A DNA stretch of 10,645 bases. Origin: Acidobacteriota bacterium (GTDB taxonomy: Bacteria > Acidobacteriota > Vicinamibacteria > Vicinamibacterales > Vicinamibacteraceae). A program made the translations under genes and the position numbers. The notes under the pieces are model-generated. The model was not told the origin of the DNA, ran no database searches, and saw only the letters and a list, made by a program, of their open reading frames with translations. The DNA lies in contig JAEYZV010000677.1 in NCBI GenBank assembly GCA_023427865.1, positions 1 through 10,645 on the forward strand, given 5' to 3'. Of the stretch, positions 6,077-10,645 are shown one piece after another. The stretch's first letter is position 1, and each line of letters starts with the position of its first letter.

Positions 6077-6105
6077 TTGACGCCGGCACCCGCCGGTCCT
6101 ACCAT
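6077..6105 (+). promoter_or_regulatory. Sigma70-type promoter of the padR-permease operon
   Basis: TTGACG (6077-6082) and TACCAT (6100-6105) are separated by exactly 17 nt. This predicts a start near 6112, about 25 nt before the padR ATG and inside the CTAGCTAG repeat pair. It is the best -35/-10 match seen in the window. The rest of the divergent gap (5985-6076) holds only the hydrolase ribosome binding site and no convincing hydrolase promoter. Confidence 0.65.
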
Positions 6106-6110
6106 CCCTG

Positions 6111-6135
6111 CCTAGCTAGGGCATATCTAGCTAGG
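6111..6135 (+). promoter_or_regulatory. Candidate PadR operator: paired CTAGCTAG palindromes
   Basis: CCTAGCTAG (6111-6119) and CTAGCTAGG (6127-6135) are separated by 7 nt. Each core is an 8-bp palindrome and the two halves are also inverted copies of each other; their centres are 15 bp apart. The site spans the predicted transcription start and ends 1 nt before the padR ATG, a position suited to autorepression. PadR regulators generally bind palindromes in their own promoters; assigning this one is inference. Confidence 0.65.
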
Positions 6136-6136
6136 T

Positions 6137-6475
6137 ATGATGACGAGACCGAAGAACGACATCCTGCAGGGCACGCTCACGCTGCTCGTCCTGCGCAGCC
6201 TCGAAGGGCGGGGGGCGATGCACGGCTATGCGCTCTGTGCCCACATCCAGCGCGTCTCCGATGATGCGCTCAGGGTGGAGGAAGGCTCGCTCTATCCAGC
6301 CCTGCATCGCATGGAGCAGGAGGGCTGGATCACCGCCGACTGGCGGCTCACCGAGAAAGGCCGGCGCGCGAAGTTCTACACGCTGACGCCGCTCGGCGAG
6401 GCGCAGCTCGAGGCTGAGCGCGCGAGCTGGCAGCGGCTCACGCGAGGCGTCGGTCGCGTGCTCAGGTACAGCTGA
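6137..6475 (+). CDS. PadR family transcriptional regulator
   Basis: The 112-residue protein covers the winged-helix PadR domain almost completely: NDILQGTLTLLVLRSLEGRG at 7-26, MHGYALCAHIQ at 28-38, VEEGSLYPALHRMEQEGWI at 47-65 (recognition helix and turn) and GRRAKFYTLTPLGEAQLEAE at 75-94 (wing and start of the C-terminal helix). The short C-terminal helix fits the small acidobacterial type that sits before ADOP permeases. It is probably a repressor of its own operon, responding to an unknown ligand. ATG occurs at 6137 and 6140 and either may be used; the preceding AGG is a weak ribosome binding site. The stop codon overlaps the permease start (TGATG), implying translational coupling. Confidence 0.96.
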   Translation: MMTRPKNDILQGTLTLLVLRSLEGRGAMHGYALCAHIQRVSDDALRVEEGSLYPALHRMEQEGWITADWRLTEKGRRAKFYTLTPLGEAQLEAERASWQRLTRGVGRVLRYS

Positions 6476-8106
6476 TGGCCTGGCTGTCGCGTGTCTGGAA
6501 CGTGTTCAGGCAGGACCGCCTGTTGCGACGGCTCGATGACGAGCTCGCGTTCCACGTCGCCGAACGGACGGACGAACTCGTGGCGGGTGGCATGGCGCCG
6601 CACGAGGCGCAGGCCGAAGCGCTCCGCCGTTTCGGCAACTACACACGGCAGCGGGAGAGGACCAGGGACATGGACGTCGTGGCGTGGCTCGAGGCGCTCG
6701 TCGCCGACATCAGGTTCGGTGCGAGACAGCTCCGGCAGGCCCCGGGGTTCACCCTGGTGGCCGTGCTGTCGCTCGCGCTGGGCATCGGCGCGAACACCGC
6801 CATCTTCCAGCTGATCAACGCGCTCCGGTTGCGCAGCCTGCCCGGGGTCGCCGCGCCCTCGGCCCTGGCGACGGTGGCCTGGGACGGCGACGACTTCTAC
6901 CAGGCCGGCTGGTACGTGTCGCGGCACGAGGCTGCGACGTTCGCGCAGGTCGAAGCGCTGCGCCGCTCGCAGCAGGCGTTCACCGACATCCTGGCGTTCG
7001 GCATGACGCGCTTCGATCTCGCGCGCAGCGGCGAGGCGCGCTACGCCGAAGGCCTCTGGGTGAGCACGAACTTCCTCGACGTGCTCGGCGTGACGCCGGC
7101 GCTCGGCAGCGGGTTCGTCAAAGGCGCCGACGAGCGTGACTGCAGCCAGCCGGGCGTGGTGCTCGGTCACGCGTTCTGGCAGCGCGAGTATGGCGGCGAC
7201 CCGGCGGTGCTGGGCCGTGAGATTTACCTGGCCGGGCGGACATGGCCGGTCGTCGGCATCACGCCGCCGGCGTTCGTCGGCCTCGAGCCCGGGCGACGCT
7301 TCGACGTCGCGGTGCCGCTCTGCGTGGATTCGCTGCTCGCCAGTGACCCGCGCCAGCGCCGGCTCGAACGACTCGATGCGTGGTGGCTGACCATGGTCGG
7401 TCGTCTGAAGCCGGGATGGAGCGTCGAGCGTGCCGCGGCGCACCTGCGCGGACTCTCGCCCGGGATCTTCCGCGAAACGCTTCCCACCTCGTACCGGCCG
7501 GAGGAGGCCGACAAGTACCTGAAGAATCGCTTCACCGTGGAGGACGGGAGCGCAGGGCTCTCGTCGCTGCGGCGCCGCTACGAGGACCCGCTGTTCGTCC
7601 TGCTCGGCGTGGCCGGCATGGTGCTGCTCATCGCTTGTGCCAACCTCGCCAACCTCCTGCTCGCCCGTGCAAGCGCACGCGAGCGCGAGATGGCGGTGCG
7701 TCAGGCGGTCGGCGCCTCGCGCCTGCGCCTGGTCGCGCAGCTGTGTACCGAGAGCCTGCTGCTGGCCGGCATCGGCACGGTCTGCGGGCTGTTGCTGGCG
7801 CAGCTTGCCAGCCGCGCGCTCGTGGCGCTGCTCACGAACCAGGACCAGCCGGTCGTGCTGCCGCTCGGTCTCGATTCCAACGTCTTCGCGTTCACGACGG
7901 TCCTCGCCGCGACGACATGCTTCCTGTTCGGCGTGGTCCCGGCCATCAAGGACGTCCACGCCGCCTGCGGCCGCGATGCAGGGCGGACGCGGCACCGCCC
8001 AGTTCGCCGAGCGTCATCGCGTCCGCCGGGCGCTCGTCGTCGTGCAGGTGGCGCTATCGCTGGTGCTCCTCTTCGGCGCGCTCCTGTTCACCCAGACGTT
8101 GCGTAA
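6475..8106 (+). CDS. ADOP-family ABC transporter permease (MacB/FtsX-like), N-terminal half, frameshifted
   Basis: Residues 1-497 are the genuine N-terminal half of an acidobacterial permease. A 'DDELAFHVAERTDELVAGGM' module at 21-40, with EALRRFGN to 55, is the adaptor found before PadR-linked permeases. A first membrane helix (about 92-117, GFTLVAVLSLALGIGANTAI) is followed by a MacB-type periplasmic domain (about 120-365). Three more helices (373-395, 424-450, 471-490) enclose the FtsX signature NLLLARASAREREMAVRQAV. After about residue 497 the frame is shifted, and the last 46 residues to the stop at 8106 are Arg-rich nonsense. Family members are single proteins of roughly 800-900 residues with two FtsX units; no ATPase gene is adjacent, as usual for this group. 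Its start overlaps the padR stop. The transported substrate is unknown. Confidence 0.93.
   Translation: MAWLSRVWNVFRQDRLLRRLDDELAFHVAERTDELVAGGMAPHEAQAEALRRFGNYTRQRERTRDMDVVAWLEALVADIRFGARQLRQAPGFTLVAVLSLALGIGANTAIFQLINALRLRSLPGVAAPSALATVAWDGDDFYQAGWYVSRHEAATFAQVEALRRSQQAFTDILAFGMTRFDLARSGEARYAEGLWVSTNFLDVLGVTPALGSGFVKGADERDCSQPGVVLGHAFWQREYGGDPAVLGREIYLAGRTWPVVGITPPAFVGLEPGRRFDVAVPLCVDSLLASDPRQRRLERLDAWWLTMVGRLKPGWSVERAAAHLRGLSPGIFRETLPTSYRPEEADKYLKNRFTVEDGSAGLSSLRRRYEDPLFVLLGVAGMVLLIACANLANLLLARASAREREMAVRQAVGASRLRLVAQLCTESLLLAGIGTVCGLLLAQLASRALVALLTNQDQPVVLPLGLDSNVFAFTTVLAATTCFLFGVVPAIKDVHAACGRDAGRTRHRPVRRASSRPPGARRRAGGAIAGAPLRRAPVHPDVA
7957..7978 (+). other. Frameshift junction between the permease halves
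   Basis: The upstream frame is clearly coding to about 7965 and the downstream frame is clearly coding from about 7967. Removing one base in 7963-7966 (for example one C of GCCTGCG) would join them as DVHAAAAAMQGGRGT and give a single 904-residue protein, a normal ADOP length. The site contains the palindrome GCGGCCGC (7967-7974). It could be a true mutation or a consensus error in GC-rich sequence. Confidence 0.85.
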
Positions 8107-9190
8107 CCTCATCTCGACAGATGTCGGGATGGTGCCCGAGGGCGTGCTCCTGGCCAGCGTGGATGCGCAACTGCGCGACCTCGCTCCGGAGCAGCGTCGG
8201 CTCGTGTTCGACGAGATCGGGGCGCGCATTGCCGCGCAGCCGGGTGTCGAGTCGGTCGCCGCCACGTTCATCAGGCCGTTCAGCGGCGCGGGCTGGAACG
8301 GGGTGGTCAGGGGCACCGAGACAGGCACCGAGCAGGCGCAGGAGTCCTGGTTCAACCGCGTCGGACCCGGGTACTTCCGGACGCTGAAGACGCGGCTGCT
8401 CGGCGGCCGCGACTTCACGCCCCAGGACACGCGCTCGGCGCCCGCGGTCGCCATTGTCAACGAGGAGTTCGCGCGGCGGGTGTTCGGAGGTGCCGACCCG
8501 GTCGGCAAGACGTTCCGCAGCGACGTGCCGGTCGGCGAGGAACCAGTGGAGTACCAGATCGTGGGTCTCGTCGCCAACACGAAGTATGGCGGCGTGCGGG
8601 AACAGACGCGGGCGATCGCGTACATGCCGCTGGCACAGGATGACGACGCACCCGAGAGCCTGACGTTCCTCGTGCGTTCGCAGGCGCCGATCGGTACGAC
8701 GATGGCAGGGATCCGCCAGGCGCTGGCAGACATGCAGCACGAGTTGCTCGTGGAGTTCAGGGTACTGGACGTGCAGGTGGCGCAGACGGTGCTGCGCGAG
8801 CGATTGATGGCGACCGTGTCGGGCGCATTCGGCGTGCTGGCGATCGTGCTTTCGACGGTCGGCCTCTATGGTGTGATGACGTACATGGTCGCCCGGCGAC
8901 GCAACGAGATCGGCGTGCGCCTGGCGCTCGGGGCGCACCGCGACCACGTGCTGCGGCTCGTCTTCTCCGAGGCAGGGCGGCTCGTGGCCATTGGTCTGGC
9001 CGCCGGCGTCGTCGGCGCGTACGTCGCTGCCCGCTATGCGCGGTCTCTGCTCTATGGCCTGGAGTTCGACGACGTGCGCACGCTGGCGATCGGCTGCGTG
9101 CTGCTGGCGCTGGCGGGTGGTCTGGCGGCGGCGGTTCCCGCGCTGCGCGCGATGCGCTACGACCCTGCTGCGGTGTTGCGCACGGAGTAG
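7976..9190 (+). CDS. ADOP-family ABC transporter permease, C-terminal half (separated by frameshift)
   Basis: This is the second MacB/FtsX unit of the same permease, 404 residues if counted from the in-frame ATG at 7976. That ATG has no good ribosome binding site, so the true protein probably began in the upstream half. HRVRRALVVVQVALSLVLLF at 14-33 begins the fifth membrane helix of the full protein. A periplasmic domain (about 45-275) contains WFNRVGPGYFRTLKTRLLGG and AIVNEEFARRVFGGADPVGK. Three helices (about 280-303, 335-352, 367-389) surround the FtsX signature RRRNEIGVRLALGAHRDHVL at 308-327. The C-terminus, PALRAMRYDPAAVLRTE, is the usual family ending. If the frameshift is real, the operon encodes two half-permeases and the function is probably lost unless the halves reassemble. 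Confidence 0.93.
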   Translation: MQGGRGTAQFAERHRVRRALVVVQVALSLVLLFGALLFTQTLRNLISTDVGMVPEGVLLASVDAQLRDLAPEQRRLVFDEIGARIAAQPGVESVAATFIRPFSGAGWNGVVRGTETGTEQAQESWFNRVGPGYFRTLKTRLLGGRDFTPQDTRSAPAVAIVNEEFARRVFGGADPVGKTFRSDVPVGEEPVEYQIVGLVANTKYGGVREQTRAIAYMPLAQDDDAPESLTFLVRSQAPIGTTMAGIRQALADMQHELLVEFRVLDVQVAQTVLRERLMATVSGAFGVLAIVLSTVGLYGVMTYMVARRRNEIGVRLALGAHRDHVLRLVFSEAGRLVAIGLAAGVVGAYVAARYARSLLYGLEFDDVRTLAIGCVLLALAGGLAAAVPALRAMRYDPAAVLRTE

Positions 9191-9261
9191 CGGAGACGAC
9201 GAGCGACGGCCACGGCCGATCGACGGTCGGTGATCTCCGCCCGCTCCGCAGCGAATAGTGC

Positions 9262-9356
9262 CGAGCGGCCGGCTGGGACAGCCGGCCCTACCTTTCTGCC
9301 GCCGGCCCTACGTGTTTGCCCCGTACGCCCGGTAGGGCCCGCTCTCCGAGCGGGCC
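9262..9356. repeat. REPIN/BIME-like inverted pair of GTAG hairpins
   Basis: Hairpin A, read on the minus strand, is GGTAG (9292-9288), then stem GGCCGGCTG, loop TCC and stem CAGCCGGCC, spanning 9287-9267. Hairpin B, on the plus strand, is GGTAG (9331-9335), then stem GGCCCGCTC, loop TCC and stem GAGCGGGCC (9336-9356). Both are perfect 9-bp stems with a 3-nt loop. The 26-base units differ at four positions, which form two compensated base pairs. A partial third copy (gccggccctac, 9301-9311) lies between them. A GTAG foot and inverted pairing are typical of REP elements mobilised by RAYT transposases. No such gene is in the window. Confidence 0.8.
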
Positions 9357-9377
9357 GATCTCGACGTGAGACGACGA

Positions 9378-9406
9378 AAGGGCCGGGACGTGGCATCCCG
9401 GCCCTT
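9378..9406 (-). terminator. Strong hairpin terminator between convergent permease and receptor genes
   Basis: AAGGGCCGGGA (9378-9388) pairs perfectly with TCCCGGCCCTT (9396-9406), an 11-bp stem around a 7-nt loop. On the minus strand it begins 45 nt after the receptor stop and is followed by TTTCGTCGT (the first T being the last stem base plus 9377 region), a weak T-rich tail. It would therefore best end the receptor transcript, and may also act on the permease operon. Confidence 0.65.
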
Positions 9407-9420
9407 CGGTGTGCGAGGTG

Positions 9421-9437
9421 GCCCGCATCCAGCGGGC
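9421..9437 (-). other. Short hairpin just after the receptor stop codon
   Basis: GCCCGC (9421-9426) and GCGGGC (9432-9437) form a 6-bp stem with a 5-nt loop, 13 nt past the receptor stop on the minus strand. No T-tract follows. It may protect the 3' end or assist the longer hairpin downstream. Confidence 0.4.
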
Positions 9438-9450
9438 GCGCTCACATCCC

Positions 9451-10645
9451 TTAGAACGTCACGCGCGTGACGATCTGCAGCATGCGCGGCGGTGCGACGC
9501 CGTTGATGGCGCCGAACCCGTTGGGCCGCACCAGGTTGCCGCTGTTGTCGTACGGCAGGTTGGTGATGGTGCGATCGGTCAGGCTCGCGAAATTCGGTGT
9601 CGCGTTCACGCCGGTGAACTGCGTGTGGTTGAGCGCGTTGAACATGTCGACGCGGAACTCGAACCGGATGTTCTTCGGCATCGCAAAGGTCTTGGACAGC
9701 GAGAGGTCGAGGTTGTTGATCGGCGGATTGCGCACGAAGAACCGCGACGACTCCGCGCCATCGCTGCCGGGCTGGGGCGGCGCGAAGCACGACGTGTCGA
9801 ACTGCTGATACGGGTCGCCGCTCCACCCGCGACCCGGGTCGCAGGTCAACGCGACGCGCGCGCCCGGGTTGCCGTCATTGCCGATCAGGTTGGCGTTGCC
9901 GATCCCGGGAATGTTCCAGCCGACGCCGTACGGCCGGCCGCTCGTCCAGCGGTAGACGCCGGAGATCTGCCAGTTGTTGGCGAGCAGGCGCATCCAGCTC
10001 TGCGTGACCTCGGGCGTCTGGTAGACGAAGTTGGTCACGAAGTTGTGCGGGCGGTCGGTGTTCAGCAACCCGTAGTCCAGCCGGCGGATTTCGTCGTCGC
10101 CGACGTTGGGCACGCCTGCGGCGAAGTCGTCGTTGTTGATGCCGAGCGCCTTGCTCCACACGTAGAAGAACGAGAACATCCAGCCGTTGTCGTACCGGCG
10201 GTTGATGCCGGTCTGCAGCGAGTGGTAGTTCGAGTACCCGGTGTAGTTCCACATGCGGATGTTGCCGTAGCCCGGGTACGGACGGAGCAGGTCGTTGGGC
10301 AGGGCGGTCGCGCCCGGCGTGGCACTCGGGGCGCGCGTCGGGTCCTGGTTCTCGGGCAGGAACGTCGCGCCGCGTGGCACGGCGTTGATCTGCACCTGCC
10401 GGAGCAGGTTGTCCGAGGTCGAGCCGACGTACGCGAGGTCGAACATGAAGTTGCGGAACAGCTTGCGCTGTACGCCAAGGTTCCACTGGGTGACCTTCGG
10501 CGGCACGAAGTCGTAGGCCGTCGGGTTCATCGACAGCGTCGGGTTCGGGTCGCCGCCGGCCGCGGTCAGTTCCTGCAACCGTCCCCACTGCAGCGTCGAG
10601 TTGAGCACGCCGGGGGCGTTGGCAATCATGTCGAACACCATGTTG
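9451..10645 (-). CDS. TonB-dependent receptor, Oar-like, C-terminal barrel (5' end off window)
   Basis: The frame is open to the right edge, so about 398 residues of the C-terminal beta-barrel are present and the N-terminal carboxypeptidase-regulatory-like and plug domains lie outside. The ATG at 10641 is internal to the barrel and is not a start. Typical acidobacterial receptor strands are visible: KVTQWNLGVQRKLFRNFMFD, LAYVGSTSDNL, FSFFYVWSKALGINNDD, PHNFVTNFVYQTPE, NWQISGVYRWTSGRPYG and FEFRVDMFNALNHTQFTGVN. The protein ends MLQIVTRVTF, with the terminal Phe used by outer-membrane barrels for BAM recognition. It should sit in the outer membrane and import a large substrate, possibly a glycan or siderophore; nothing here identifies it. 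It converges with the permease operon. It is not the deacetylase's partner on distance alone. Confidence 0.9.
   Translation of the reverse strand, partial: NMVFDMIANAPGVLNSTLQWGRLQELTAAGGDPNPTLSMNPTAYDFVPPKVTQWNLGVQRKLFRNFMFDLAYVGSTSDNLLRQVQINAVPRGATFLPENQDPTRAPSATPGATALPNDLLRPYPGYGNIRMWNYTGYSNYHSLQTGINRRYDNGWMFSFFYVWSKALGINNDDFAAGVPNVGDDEIRRLDYGLLNTDRPHNFVTNFVYQTPEVTQSWMRLLANNWQISGVYRWTSGRPYGVGWNIPGIGNANLIGNDGNPGARVALTCDPGRGWSGDPYQQFDTSCFAPPQPGSDGAESSRFFVRNPPINNLDLSLSKTFAMPKNIRFEFRVDMFNALNHTQFTGVNATPNFASLTDRTITNLPYDNSGNLVRPNGFGAINGVAPPRMLQIVTRVTF

Noticed and set aside
7940..7980. Programmed ribosomal frameshift in the permease
   Set aside because: No slippery heptamer or stop-associated shift signal was seen at the junction, and the family is normally encoded in one frame. 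A simple indel explains it better.
6376..7995. Minus-strand open frame of 539 codons under padR and the permease
   Set aside because: It mirrors the coding frame of the permease; the product is Arg/Glu/His-rich and low in complexity, as expected from an antisense shadow in GC-rich DNA.
8054..8947. Minus-strand open frame of 297 codons under the C-terminal permease half
   Set aside because: The sense strand encodes clear FtsX motifs; the antisense product has no recognisable domain.
9262..9356. Simple rho-independent terminator for the permease
   Set aside because: Neither hairpin is followed by a T-tract, the two copies are inverted, and both carry the same GTAG foot. A repeat element is a better explanation, although termination may be a side effect.

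Overview
The window is GC-rich, gene-dense bacterial chromosome, most likely from an Acidobacteriota member (Vicinamibacteria-like). The evidence is a PadR-family regulator overlapping an 'ADOP'-type MacB/FtsX permease, an Oar-like TonB-dependent receptor C-terminus, a PVC-type membrane-bound dehydrogenase protein with HEAT-like repeats, and a YghX-like dienelactone hydrolase. This combination is typical of soil acidobacteria, but the assignment rests on gene content only. No tRNA, rRNA, CRISPR array, phage or transposase gene was seen.

Layout from left to right: (1) 1-2092, minus: exported PVC-type dehydrogenase-domain protein, open at the left edge. (2) 2093-2251: divergent gap with a G-rich heptad array and a GTAG-type hairpin. 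(3) 2252-3103, plus: exported NodB/CE4-like polysaccharide deacetylase. (4) 3104-3215: convergent gap filled by an AT-rich inverted/tandem repeat. (5) 3216-3908, minus: rpiA with a TTG start. (6) 4057-4500, minus: small lipoprotein of unknown function, divergent from (7) 4572-4982, plus: exported Dabb-domain protein. (8) 4983-5096: convergent gap made largely of two heptad arrays. (9) 5097-5984, minus: dienelactone hydrolase. (10) 6077-6135: a good sigma70-type promoter followed by a paired CTAGCTAG operator candidate. (11) 6137-6475, plus: PadR regulator, overlapping by one base (12) 6475-9190, plus: ADOP permease split by a single-base frameshift near 7963-7966 into an N-terminal and a C-terminal half. 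(13) 9191-9450: convergent gap with an inverted pair of GTAG hairpins (REPIN/BIME-like) whose stems differ only by compensatory changes, plus a terminator hairpin. (14) 9451-10645, minus: TonB-dependent receptor barrel, open at the right edge.

The genes do not form one pathway. Only padR-permease is a clear operon, probably autoregulated through the CTAGCTAG pair. The others are single transcription units arranged as divergent and convergent pairs. Much of the coding content is envelope or extracytoplasmic: dehydrogenase, deacetylase, lipoprotein, Dabb protein, permease and receptor.

No clearly new multi-gene system is visible. The most unusual content is intergenic: heptanucleotide G-rich arrays with G-quadruplex potential, the AT-rich inverted repeat, and the covarying GTAG hairpin pair. 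All three convergent gaps carry such structured repeats. The frameshift that cleanly separates the two permease halves also deserves checking.
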